Shown here piece after piece: positions 34,169 to 42,554 of a stretch of 61,490 nt of DNA. Position numbers and translations under genes: made by a program. Origin of the DNA: Streptomyces sp. NBRC 110035 (lineage in GTDB: Bacteria > Actinomycetota > Actinomycetes > Streptomycetales > Streptomycetaceae). The notes below the pieces were generated by a model. That model was not told the origin of the DNA. It made no database searches and saw nothing but the letters and a program-made list of their open reading frames with translations. The stretch's first letter is position 1; every line of letters starts with the position of its first letter. Location of the stretch: NCBI RefSeq assembly GCF_000829695.1, contig NZ_BBNN01000045.1, forward strand, positions 1 to 61,490. The letters are read 5' to 3'.

Positions 34169-35590
34169 TCAGCGCAGGAGGGGCCCCGAGGAGAGCGGAA
34201 GGAGGGCTTCGCCGGCGACGCCGAGGGCGAGGGAGACGGCGCCGGCCGTGTAGGAGGTGACGGCGGCCCAGCGGCCCAGGACCGCATGGGTGCCGAGGGG
34301 CGCGGGCTCCGCGGTGACGAAGAGGGGGGCGAGCCAGCGCAGGTAGTAGAAGAGGGAGGCGACGGTGTTGACGACGGCGAGGGCCGCGAGCCAGGCGTAG
34401 CCGCCGTCGACGGCCGCGCTGAAGATCTCCAGCTTGCCGAGGAAGACGCCGGTGGGCGGGGTGCCGACCAGGCCGAGGAGGCAGACGACGAGGACGGCCG
34501 CGAGACCGGGGCGGTGGCGGGCGATTCCGCGGTAGTCGGCCAGGGTGCGGGCGTGGGGGAGTTCGGCGACGACGGCGAAGGCGCCGAGGTGGGTGGCGGC
34601 GTAGGCGGCCAGGTAGAACAGCAGGCTCCTCTGGGCCAGGTCGGTGCGGGTGGCGACGGCCAGGGCCATGAGGAGGTAGCCGACCTGGCCGATGGTGGAG
34701 TAGGCGAGCAGGCGTTTGACGGAGGTCTGGAAGAACGCCGCGAGGTTCCCCAGGGTCATGGTGACGGCGGCGAGGACCGCGAGCAGCAGCGGCCAGTTGA
34801 CGTCGCTGCCGGAAAGCGCCTGGTGGAGCAGGCGGTAGCCGGCGATCAGGCCGCCGACCTTGGGGAGGGTGGTGACGTAGGCGGCGACCGGTGCGGGTGC
34901 GCCGTCGGTGACGTCGGGCACCCAGAAGTGGGCCGGGACCGCGCCGGTCTTGAACAGCAGTCCGGCGAGTACGCCGACGAGTCCGACGGCGACGAGGCCG
35001 TAGGGGGCGGTGGGCAGGGTGGTGTTCAGCTCGCGGTAGAGGGTTGCGTGGCCGGCCGCGTACAGGAGGGCGGTGCCGGCGAGCATGGTGGTGCCGAGCA
35101 GGGCGCCCATCAGGTAGTACTTCAGGGCGGCTTCGGTGCCGGAGGCGTCCTTGGCGAAGCCGGCGAGCGCGTATGCGGGGATGCCGGCGAGCAGGTAGGC
35201 GGCGAAGAGCATCAGCAGGTCGTTCGCACCGATCAGGGCCAGGGTGCCCGCCCCGGTCAGGCACAGCAGCACCCAGTACTCGGCCTCGCGCTTCTGGCCC
35301 CGTACGGTCTCCACGGACATGCCGATGATCAGCAGCAGGGCGGCGAGGACGATGAGACGGCCGACGCCCGTCGCGGTGTCGACGGCGAACGCGTCGGAGA
35401 AAACGGTCTGTTCGCGGTCGGTGGCCATGGTGACCGCGGTGGCCGCCAGCCCGGTCGCGCAGGCGGCGGCTGCCAGGACGCCGATGATCCACTGGCGGCG
35501 GCGGGGCAGCCAGGAGCCGGCGAGCAGACCGGTGACGGCGGCGCCGACCAGGGAGAGTTCCGGGACGAGCGCGGTCAGGTCCTCGTTCAC
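34169..35590 (-). CDS. nuoN: NADH-quinone oxidoreductase subunit N-like antiporter subunit
   Basis: 473 residues with about 14 membrane helices. The proton-antiporter core is clear: LLMLFAAYLLAGIPAYALAG, GAVPAHFWVPDVTDGAPAPV with the key Lys before the helix break, LPKVGGLIAGYRLL, and TSVKRLLAYSTIGQVGYLLM. It should pump or conduct protons as the last subunit of the membrane arm. Last gene of the operon; GTG start overlapping the nuoM stop by four bases. The cluster is a second, incomplete nuo set, so this is a paralogue of the main NuoN. Confidence 0.92.
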   Translation of the reverse strand: MNEDLTALVPELSLVGAAVTGLLAGSWLPRRRQWIIGVLAAAACATGLAATAVTMATDREQTVFSDAFAVDTATGVGRLIVLAALLLIIGMSVETVRGQKREAEYWVLLCLTGAGTLALIGANDLLMLFAAYLLAGIPAYALAGFAKDASGTEAALKYYLMGALLGTTMLAGTALLYAAGHATLYRELNTTLPTAPYGLVAVGLVGVLAGLLFKTGAVPAHFWVPDVTDGAPAPVAAYVTTLPKVGGLIAGYRLLHQALSGSDVNWPLLLAVLAAVTMTLGNLAAFFQTSVKRLLAYSTIGQVGYLLMALAVATRTDLAQRSLLFYLAAYAATHLGAFAVVAELPHARTLADYRGIARHRPGLAAVLVVCLLGLVGTPPTGVFLGKLEIFSAAVDGGYAWLAALAVVNTVASLFYYLRWLAPLFVTAEPAPLGTHAVLGRWAAVTSYTAGAVSLALGVAGEALLPLSSGPLLR

Positions 35591-37092
35591 CGTGCCACCA
35601 GCCCGGTGAGGGTGCGGCCGGCCGGTTCGATGACGTCCAGGAGCCAGCGGGGTACGACGCCGATCACCAGCGCCAGGGCGAGCAGGGTGATGGTGGGCAG
35701 GGCCTCGTGGCGGTGCAGGTCCGCGATGCCGCCGGTGGGGATGGTCTGCGGCAGGCGCGGCACGCCGAGGAACAGGCGCCGCAGCGCGGTCAGGAACAGG
35801 GCCGCGGTGAGCAGGACGCCGGTCAGGGCGATGGCGGTGGCGACCGTCTGGGAGGCGAGGGAGCCGGTGAAGATCTGGAACTCGGCGATGAAGCCGGAGA
35901 AGCCGGGGATGCCGAGGCCGGCGAACGCGGCGACGCCGGTCACCGCCGCGAAACGCGGGGTGTGTGCGGCCAGGCCGGAGTAGGCGTCCATCGCGTAGGT
36001 CCGCCCGCGGTCGTACAGCACGCCGCTGAGCAGGAACAGTGCGCCGGTGATCAGGCCGTGGCTGACCATCTGGGTGACCGCTCCGGTCACCGCCAGGGAG
36101 CGGGCCTGGGCATCGGTGCCCGCCAGGGTCCCGGCGGCGCCGACGGCGAGGACGATGTACCCCATGTGGTTGACCGACGTATAGGCGATCATGCGCTTGA
36201 AGTCGGTCTGCGCCAGCGCCACCAGGGCGCCGTAGACCACCGACACGGCACCGACGATCGCGATGACCAGGGCGTAGTGGCGCCAGCTGCCGGGGAGCAG
36301 GGGCATCGCGATGCGGACGAAACCGTAGGTGCCCATTTTCAGCAGGATCCCGGCCAGGATCGCCGAGCCGGCGGCGGGGGCGTCGGTGTGCGCGGGCGGC
36401 AGCCAGGTGTGGAAGGGCACGGTCGGTGTCTTGACCGCCAGGCCGACGCCGATCGCCAGCAGGACGAGACCGGCGTACAGGCCGTGTCCGGCCAGCGGGT
36501 TGGCGCTGGTGAGGTCCACGATGTCGAAGGTGTGCGGGGCGGCGGCCAGGTAGAGGCCGATGAAGCCGAGCAGCAGGGCGAGGGAACCGGTGAAGGTGTA
36601 GAGGAAGAACTTCAGTGCCGTCGCGCGAGCGCGTTCGCCGTGGCCCCAGCCGGCGATGACGAAGAACATGCCGACGATGGACAGGTCGAAGAAGACGAAG
36701 AACAGGATGAGGTCGAGGGCGACGAACAGGCCGAGGCTGACGGTCTGCAGAAAGAGGAACAGGCACACGTACGAGCGCACCCGCCGCCTCTCCTTCAGCG
36801 AGTACACGGCGACGGCCAGGAACAGCAGGCAGGTCAGCGCCACCAGAGGCAGGGACAGTCCGTCGACGCCCACGTGGTAGCCGACCCCGGCGCTGGGGAT
36901 CCAGCGCGCCCGCTGTTCGTACTGCATCCCTCCGCCGGCGTCGAAGCCCGCCCACAGCGCGACGACCAGGGCCAGGTCGGCGGCGGCGGCGCCGATCCAG
37001 ATCCAGACGCATGCCCGGTCGGGGACGGCACGCGGCAGGAGCGGCAGCGCCGCGCACACCACCAGCGGCAGGAAGGTGACAACGCTCAGCAC
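35587..37092 (-). CDS. nuoM: NADH-quinone oxidoreductase subunit M-like antiporter subunit
   Basis: 501 residues with about 14 helices. Family blocks: YHVGVDGLSLPLVALTCLLF, FFVFFDLSIVGMFFVIAGWG, TPTVPFHTWLPPAHTDAPAA, GILLKMGTYGFVRIAMPLLP and TDFKRMIAYTSVNHMGYIVL. The conserved proton-channel residues are in place: the Lys in GILLKMGTYG, and the FDLS segment where the main NuoM has WE at the subunit contact. There Asp replaces the usual Glu, which is worth checking. GTG start at 37092, five bases after the nuoL stop. Confidence 0.93.
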   Translation of the reverse strand: MLSVVTFLPLVVCAALPLLPRAVPDRACVWIWIGAAAADLALVVALWAGFDAGGGMQYEQRARWIPSAGVGYHVGVDGLSLPLVALTCLLFLAVAVYSLKERRRVRSYVCLFLFLQTVSLGLFVALDLILFFVFFDLSIVGMFFVIAGWGHGERARATALKFFLYTFTGSLALLLGFIGLYLAAAPHTFDIVDLTSANPLAGHGLYAGLVLLAIGVGLAVKTPTVPFHTWLPPAHTDAPAAGSAILAGILLKMGTYGFVRIAMPLLPGSWRHYALVIAIVGAVSVVYGALVALAQTDFKRMIAYTSVNHMGYIVLAVGAAGTLAGTDAQARSLAVTGAVTQMVSHGLITGALFLLSGVLYDRGRTYAMDAYSGLAAHTPRFAAVTGVAAFAGLGIPGFSGFIAEFQIFTGSLASQTVATAIALTGVLLTAALFLTALRRLFLGVPRLPQTIPTGGIADLHRHEALPTITLLALALVIGVVPRWLLDVIEPAGRTLTGLVAR

Positions 37093-37097
37093 AGGGG

Positions 37098-39044
37098 TTA
37101 CCTCACCAACAGGATGATCAGGACCAGTACGGCGAAGCCGACGGCGGCCTGCGCGTAGTACTGGTGCAGCAGTCCGGTCTGCGGGCGGCGCGCCCATCGG
37201 CCCAGGTTCCGGGCGCCCGAGGCGACCGAGCGGACCGCGGAGTCGATGCCGTCGTCGTCCACGCGGCGGGCGAACCGGGCGGCGGCGAGTCCTCCGCGGG
37301 AGGTCCGGCGCACGGCACCGTCGACGACGCCGTCGTCCAGACGGCGGGCGAGCCGGGCCGCCGCGAGACCGCCGCGCGCCGTCTGCCGCACGGCGCCGTC
37401 GACGACGCGGTCGTCGAAGAGGGCCAGAGCCCGTGCCAGCCCGAGCACGGGACGGACCACGACGGCCTGCGCGGCCCGCTCCAGGTACAGCCATCCTTCG
37501 GCCCCCCGCACGGCAGCGCCGGGCACGGGCGCCGGGCGGGACGCCCCCCACCACGCCAGACCGGCGGCGGTGAGGGCGACGCCGGCGGACAGGCCCAGCT
37601 CCCACGGCTCGGGGGACGGTTCACCCGGGTCGCCGACCAGTTGCCTCAGCCACGACGCCGGCCCCGGCAGGGCCAGCACCCCCAGTGCGGCCGCGGCGAG
37701 GGTGAGGGCGAGGAGCGGAGCGGGTGGCGTACGGGCGGTGCGGTCCCCCGGCCGCTCGGTGTCGTATCCGGCCTCCGGGTGCCCGGGCAGAGGCCGGGTG
37801 ACGTACCAGAGGGCTTTGACGCTGTAGACGGCGGCTACGGCCGCCGCCGCCAGCCCCACGGCGTACAGACCGGTCGCCTCGGCGCGGGCGGCGGCGAGGA
37901 CTTCGTCCTTGGCCGCCCACAGCGACAGGGGCGGCAGCCCGGCCAGGGTGAGCGCGCAGACGGTGAAAGCCGTGCCGACCAGGCGGTGGGAACGCGCCGC
38001 GCCGCTCAGGGCGGGCAGCTGCTTGGTGCCCAGCGCGGTCAGCCAGGCGCCCGCGGCGAGGAAGAGCCCCGACTTGGTGGCGGCGTGGGCGACGAGCTGG
38101 GTGGTGCCGGCGGCGACTCCGCCACTGCCGGCGGCCAGCACCATGAAGCCGATCTGTGCGGAGGTGGAGGCCGCGAGCAGTTGTTTGAGGTCCCTCTGGG
38201 CCACGGCGACCACGCCCAGGGCCAGGGCGGTGACCGCTCCGGTCCAGGCGACCAGCGGACCGGCCCAGCCGGTGGCGGCCAGCAGCGGGTGCAGACGCAG
38301 GAGCAGGTAGGCGCCGGCGGCGACCATGGTGGCCGAGTGGAGCAGCGCGGAGACGGGGCCAGGTCCCTGCATGGCCCGCGACAGCCAGAAGGAGAAAGGC
38401 AGTTGCGCGGATTTTCCCAGGGCGGCCGCGACGACGCCCGCGGTGGTCAGGTGCAGCCACGGCGAACCGGCGTGCGGCAGGGCGTCCAGGCGCAGTGAGC
38501 CGATGCCGGCGGCCATGGCCGCACCGGCGGCCAGGTACAGGCCGAGGTCGGCGGCGCGGGTGGTGAGGAACGCGACCTCGGCGGCCCGCACCCGTTCGGG
38601 CTGATGCCACCAGTAGCCGATCAGCGCCCAGCTGGTGGCGCCCATCACCTCCCAGGCCATCAGCAGCAGCGGCAGTGTGGTCGCCGTGACGGTGACGAGC
38701 ATGGCGCCGGCGAAGACCAGCATCAGCCCGAAGAAGCGGCCCTGGTTCTCGGCGGCGGTGAACTCGCCCACGGCGAAGGCGAGGACGGCCGTGGTGACGG
38801 CGGCGACGGTGACCACCATCACCGCGGACAGACCGTCCACCGCCAGCCCCGCCCGCATCCCGGCGAACAGCGGCGCGTCGTCCTTCGGCCGGGTCGCCGC
38901 GGCGGCGACGGCCACGCCCAGCGTCGCCACGGCCACCACCACACCGAGGGCGGGAACACCGCGTCGGTGGCGGGGCCCTGCCAGAGAGAGCACCGCACCC
39001 CCACCCAGGGGAAGGGCGATCAGCAGCCATACCAAGCCGTTCAT
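37098..39044 (-). CDS. nuoL: NADH-quinone oxidoreductase subunit L-like antiporter subunit with repeated C-terminal segment
   Basis: 648 residues. Antiporter core: LLMAWEVMGATSWALIGYWW (key Glu in WE), GKSAQLPFSFWLSRAMQGPG, PVSALLHSATMVAAGAYLLL, QRDLKQLLAASTSAQIGFMV. The C-terminal lateral-helix region (542-620) is replaced by three copies of a 25-26-residue unit, such as DDGVVDGAVRRTSRGGLAAA, before a last membrane helix (FAVLVLIILLVR). In normal NuoL this region forms the long helix spanning NuoM and NuoN. ATG at 39044 overlaps the nuoK stop by four bases. Confidence 0.93.
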   Translation of the reverse strand: MNGLVWLLIALPLGGGAVLSLAGPRHRRGVPALGVVVAVATLGVAVAAAATRPKDDAPLFAGMRAGLAVDGLSAVMVVTVAAVTTAVLAFAVGEFTAAENQGRFFGLMLVFAGAMLVTVTATTLPLLLMAWEVMGATSWALIGYWWHQPERVRAAEVAFLTTRAADLGLYLAAGAAMAAGIGSLRLDALPHAGSPWLHLTTAGVVAAALGKSAQLPFSFWLSRAMQGPGPVSALLHSATMVAAGAYLLLRLHPLLAATGWAGPLVAWTGAVTALALGVVAVAQRDLKQLLAASTSAQIGFMVLAAGSGGVAAGTTQLVAHAATKSGLFLAAGAWLTALGTKQLPALSGAARSHRLVGTAFTVCALTLAGLPPLSLWAAKDEVLAAARAEATGLYAVGLAAAAVAAVYSVKALWYVTRPLPGHPEAGYDTERPGDRTARTPPAPLLALTLAAAALGVLALPGPASWLRQLVGDPGEPSPEPWELGLSAGVALTAAGLAWWGASRPAPVPGAAVRGAEGWLYLERAAQAVVVRPVLGLARALALFDDRVVDGAVRQTARGGLAAARLARRLDDGVVDGAVRRTSRGGLAAARFARRVDDDGIDSAVRSVASGARNLGRWARRPQTGLLHQYYAQAAVGFAVLVLIILLVR

Positions 39045-39346
39045 CCCTTCAGTTCCCTTGCCATGTCGGTCATGTCGACCCGGCGGGCGCGGTAGATGGC
39101 GGTGGTGACGGCGAAGCCCATGGCCATCTCCACCGCCATCGCCACCACGGCCGCCACGATCACCACCTGACCACTCGCGACGGCCGGGGCGAGGAAGTGC
39201 CAGAAGCCGGCGGCGGCCACGATGATCCCGCCGATCATCAGTTCGATCCCCATCATGATCATGACGATGGACTGCTGGGAGAGCGCGCCGAACAGGCCGG
39301 TGCAGAACAGCCCGGCGGCGAGGACCAGCAGGAGTTCGAACGTCAT
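39041..39346 (-). CDS. nuoK: NADH-quinone oxidoreductase subunit K-like
   Basis: 101 residues, three membrane helices. It has the family-typical second helix with an internal Glu (IVMIMMGIELMIGGIIVAAA) and a third helix with Glu (VVAMAVEMAMGFAVTTAIYR). These glutamates form part of the proton path between the antiporter subunits and the quinone end of complex I. Full length. ATG at 39346 overlaps the nuoJ stop by four bases. Confidence 0.93.
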   Translation of the reverse strand: MTFELLLVLAAGLFCTGLFGALSQQSIVMIMMGIELMIGGIIVAAAGFWHFLAPAVASGQVVIVAAVVAMAVEMAMGFAVTTAIYRARRVDMTDMARELKG

Positions 39347-39912
39347 CGGCCCACGCCCCCGCCGGCCGGGTCGTTCGCGGGCCTTCGGCCGAGGTCGTCG
39401 CCGAAGCGGTCGTAACGGCCCCGTTGGGTGGCGAGCACGGTGGCACCGACCATGGTGGCCAGCAGGACGAACCCGAGGGTGACCATGGTGAGCATCTGCT
39501 CTTTCATCAGGGACATGCCGACCTGGAAGGTCGTGTCCGCCGGCCGGGTGCCCGCGCGGTCGGGCCACGGCACCAGGAAGATCCCCGCGACCAGGGCGGC
39601 GAACACGACGCCGCTGACGGCCGACGCGCCGCGCTTGTTGTGCAGCATCGACATCGGCATCAGGCCGGCCGGGTTCATCATGTAAGCGATCATGAACACG
39701 GCCATGATCACCATCTCCATGACCATCATCAGCACGATCACCACTCCCAGGTACGGCAGTCCCAACACCGTCACCACGCCCCCCACGCAGACCAGCGACG
39801 CCAGCAGCGCGAAGGTGACCCGGGCCATCGAGTCCAGCGTGAACACCAGAACGCCGGAGACGAGGGCAAGCAGGCCCAGCACCCACAGCAGCACCGTGCC
39901 CGTCGTGCCCAT
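39343..39912 (-). CDS. nuoJ: NADH-quinone oxidoreductase subunit J-like
   Basis: 189 residues, five predicted membrane helices. The conserved helix 3 region reads LPYLGVVIVLMMVMEMVIMA and contains the Glu of the family, followed by FMIAYMMNPAGLMPM. AGGAG lies upstream of the ATG at 39912. It is separated from nuoH by 14 bases. Confidence 0.92.
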   Translation of the reverse strand: MGTTGTVLLWVLGLLALVSGVLVFTLDSMARVTFALLASLVCVGGVVTVLGLPYLGVVIVLMMVMEMVIMAVFMIAYMMNPAGLMPMSMLHNKRGASAVSGVVFAALVAGIFLVPWPDRAGTRPADTTFQVGMSLMKEQMLTMVTLGFVLLATMVGATVLATQRGRYDRFGDDLGRRPANDPAGGGVGR

Positions 39913-39926
39913 GACCCGCTCCTTTC

Positions 39927-40856
39927 CTAGAGGGTGAGATGGACCAGGGCCGGCACCAGGGCCTGGACGACGGCCAGCGGCAGGAGCACCACCCAGGCCA
40001 ACTCCACGTACCGGTCGGCGCGGAGCACCGGCAGCCGCCGCAGCACCCACACCAGCACCGCCAGCACCAGCAGCGTTTTGACCAGGGACCAGGACCAGGC
40101 CGGCAGGCCGGGTCCGGCCCCGCCGCCCAGGAACAGCGGCACCGCCATCGCCGCCCCGGCCGCCAGCCACAGCCACCGCCCGGCCTGCAGCAACAGCCGG
40201 TCCACCCCGGAGGCCTCGCCCAGCACGCCGCCGGCGACGTCCCGCCCGGCCGGGTAGGAGAACGGCCCCAGGAAACTGAAGGCCAGTACGCCGGCCAGGT
40301 AGACGACGAAGGCGAACGGCATCCACACCGCGTACCACAGGCCGTGCTGGGCGCCGGCGATGTCGCCCACCCGCAGCGACTGGGCGCCGGTGGCGGCCGA
40401 GATCAGCGCGAACATCAACGGCAGCTCGTACGCCAGGCCCTGGGCGAGGAAGCGGTAACCGCCGACCAGGGAGAACGCCGAGTTGGGACCCCAGCCGGCC
40501 AGCCACAGACCGGCCCAGGTCAGCACCTCCATGGCGTTGAACCACACCACCCCGACCGACAGATCGGCGACGGCGTGGTTCCCGAACGGGACCACCAGCG
40601 TGGACAGCACCGCGGCCACCGGCACGGTGACCACCCCCAGCCGCCACAGCAACCGGTCCGGTGCGGGCAGCCGCCGCGGCTGGGCCAGCAGCGCCCGCGG
40701 CACATCCAGAAGCGGCCGCACCGCAGTTCCCGGGGTGACCGGCCGGCCCGCGCCGCGGGCCTCCAGCGCCGCGTTGCCGGCCACGGCCAGCACTGCGAAG
40801 CCGAGCAGCATCGCCGGAGCGGCCAGCAGCGCCCACCACGGTCCCGCCTCAGCCAC
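39927..40856 (-). CDS. nuoH: NADH-quinone oxidoreductase subunit H-like
   Basis: 309 residues, about eight membrane helices. NuoH anchors the quinone pocket and contacts the peripheral arm. Family blocks: LLDVPRALLAQPRRLPAPDR, NAMEVLTWAGLWLAGWGPNS, YRFLAQGLAYELPLMFALIS (the Glu in YE is conserved) and AGVLAFSFLGPFSYPAG. The cytoplasmic loop that normally binds NuoB/NuoD is shorter and altered. The GTG at 40856 overlaps the stop of the B/D-like gene by eight bases. Upstream in-frame sequence is antisense-like and was excluded. Confidence 0.9.
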   Translation of the reverse strand: MAEAGPWWALLAAPAMLLGFAVLAVAGNAALEARGAGRPVTPGTAVRPLLDVPRALLAQPRRLPAPDRLLWRLGVVTVPVAAVLSTLVVPFGNHAVADLSVGVVWFNAMEVLTWAGLWLAGWGPNSAFSLVGGYRFLAQGLAYELPLMFALISAATGAQSLRVGDIAGAQHGLWYAVWMPFAFVVYLAGVLAFSFLGPFSYPAGRDVAGGVLGEASGVDRLLLQAGRWLWLAAGAAMAVPLFLGGGAGPGLPAWSWSLVKTLLVLAVLVWVLRRLPVLRADRYVELAWVVLLPLAVVQALVPALVHLTL

Positions 40857-42213
40857 GGACCACCTCCGCCGGGCGGCCGGCCAGCTCGTCAGGATCCGGG
40901 TCGAGGCTGGCGACGACGAGACGGGCCGCGCCCAGCTCGGCACCCACCAGCAGGCGGGGAAGCAGCTCGGCCAGGGCGGCCGACGGCGGGCGACCGGCGT
41001 CCCACCGGCCGCGCGGGCTCTCCCGTACCGCAGGATCGAGGGGTGCTGTCCCGTCCAACTGCCGTACGTCGTCCACGACGTCGGTGAGCCACTGCCGGTA
41101 ACGGGCCGGTACGTCCCCGTCGGCCCGTGCGGCCGGGCCGGTGACACCGGCGGCCCGGGCGTCGACCGCGCTCAGCAGGCCGACACCGCGCGTCAGCCAG
41201 TACAGGGTCCGTGACCGTCCGACCCGCCGGGCGAAGCGCTCCACCCGGGGCAGGACCACCGGAGCGGGTGCCTCCTCCAGCAGGTCGTCACGCAGTCGCC
41301 CGGCCGTCACTGCCTCGGCGGGCCAGCCGACGACGGACAGCAGCCGGCCCAGACTGTCCAGGTGCGCCGCCGCCCGCCGCCGGGCGGCCTGCCCCGTACT
41401 CACCGGCTCGCCTGCCGCGGCCCGGCTCCAGGGCCGGCTCCAGAAAGGATCGGCCGGCCTCCCGGTGGGCGGCTCGTCGAGGTCGGCCCGCTGGACGACG
41501 TCGCCCTGCAGCACCACGCGGAGGGTCAGTCCTGCGGGCCAGTCGGCCAGGAACGGCCCCAGCGGCAGGTGCAGACGGTCCAGCGTCAGGCCGTCACGGT
41601 CCTCGCCCCGCTCGGCCATCGGCAACCCGCCCGGCATCTCCATGCCCTCGCCCCCCTGGCCGCCGTGCCCACCGCCGTGGCCGTCGTGGCCGTCGTGGCC
41701 GTCGTGTTCGTCGTGGTCCGCCCGGCCGCGGCCCCCCTGCTCCGACGCGTCGGGTGAGTCCCGGTGACCGGCGTGGTCCTGGTCGTGACCTTCGTGGCGC
41801 GTGTCACCGTTCTCGTGCTCCTCGCCCGGGCCGCCGCCGTCCGGGTCGTCTTCGCGGTGTCCGTTCTCGCGGGTGGCCCGGCGGGCGTCGGCGCGCCGAC
41901 GGTCCGGTGTGCCCAGCCGGGCGCGGCCGGCATCGAGCAACGAGGGCACTTCACCAGGCGTCGTCGCCCACACGCGTGCACGCGGTTGCGGCATGTCCTG
42001 CCACAGCCGCTCCAGCGCCGACTGCAGCCGCGAGCAGTCGCGACCCGCGACGACCATCAAGTCGGCCCCGGCAGGAGTGGAGGCCGGCGGCCAGCCCCGC
42101 AGCCGCAACTCGCTCTCGGCGGCCAGCCGCACCGCCGTCCCTCCCGGAGTGGTCACCAGCAGCACGCGCGGCCGGGCCGAGGCCAGACGCAGCAGGGCGG
42201 CTGTCAGGTCCAC
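40849..42213 (-). CDS. NuoB/NuoD-like hybrid protein with His/Asp-rich insert
   Basis: 454 residues. Residues 1-100 resemble the NuoB fold (RPRVLLVTTPGGTAVRLAAE, ADLMVVAGRDCSRL, WQDMPQPRARVWATTPGEVP) but contain only Cys60, so the N2 iron-sulfur ligands are missing. Residues 118-186 are rich in His, Asp, Glu and Gly (HDGHDGHDGHGGGHGG), a likely metal-binding loop. Residues 205-430 resemble a degenerate NuoD (LHLPLGPFLADWPAGLTLRV, HLDSLGRLLSVVGWPAEAV, VTGPAARADGDVPARYRQWL). It sits where nuoB-nuoC-nuoD normally lie and overlaps nuoA by 10 bases. I infer an adaptor on the NuoH/A quinone side that no longer carries electrons through N2. Confidence 0.75.
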   Translation of the reverse strand: MDLTAALLRLASARPRVLLVTTPGGTAVRLAAESELRLRGWPPASTPAGADLMVVAGRDCSRLQSALERLWQDMPQPRARVWATTPGEVPSLLDAGRARLGTPDRRRADARRATRENGHREDDPDGGGPGEEHENGDTRHEGHDQDHAGHRDSPDASEQGGRGRADHDEHDGHDGHDGHGGGHGGQGGEGMEMPGGLPMAERGEDRDGLTLDRLHLPLGPFLADWPAGLTLRVVLQGDVVQRADLDEPPTGRPADPFWSRPWSRAAAGEPVSTGQAARRRAAAHLDSLGRLLSVVGWPAEAVTAGRLRDDLLEEAPAPVVLPRVERFARRVGRSRTLYWLTRGVGLLSAVDARAAGVTGPAARADGDVPARYRQWLTDVVDDVRQLDGTAPLDPAVRESPRGRWDAGRPPSAALAELLPRLLVGAELGAARLVVASLDPDPDELAGRPAEVVRG

Positions 42214-42554
42214 CGCAGCGCCCCCTCCCGCCACGCGTAGACGACCCCGGTGAGCAGGACGGCGAGGAAGACGAACATCTCGATCACCGCGCTGGGCCCC
42301 ATCACGGAGACGACGAGCGTCCACGGGTACATGAAGACCATCTCCATGTCGAAGGCGAGGAAGAGCATCGTCACCGTGTACCAGCGCACATGGAACCGGC
42401 TCACCGCATGCTCGTCGGGCTCCAGACCCGACCCGAACGGCTGTGCGACAAGCGGAGTCTGCGTCACCCGCAGCATCCACGCGGCCCCGTACACACCGGC
42501 GACGGCCAGCGCGGCGACACCCAGGAGGGACAGTGCTGCCGTGAAGCCGCTCAC
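42204..42554 (-). CDS. nuoA: NADH-quinone oxidoreductase subunit A-like
   Basis: 116 residues, three membrane helices. The family signature is present: PFGSGLEPDEHAVSRFHVRW (normally with a Cys in the loop; here Ser-Gly), then MLFLAFDMEMVFMYPWTLVV with the acidic FDME helix. First gene of the minus-strand nuo operon. GTG start at 42554 with an upstream AAGG. The following gene begins 10 bases before its stop. Confidence 0.92.
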   Translation of the reverse strand: MSGFTAALSLLGVAALAVAGVYGAAWMLRVTQTPLVAQPFGSGLEPDEHAVSRFHVRWYTVTMLFLAFDMEMVFMYPWTLVVSVMGPSAVIEMFVFLAVLLTGVVYAWREGALRWT

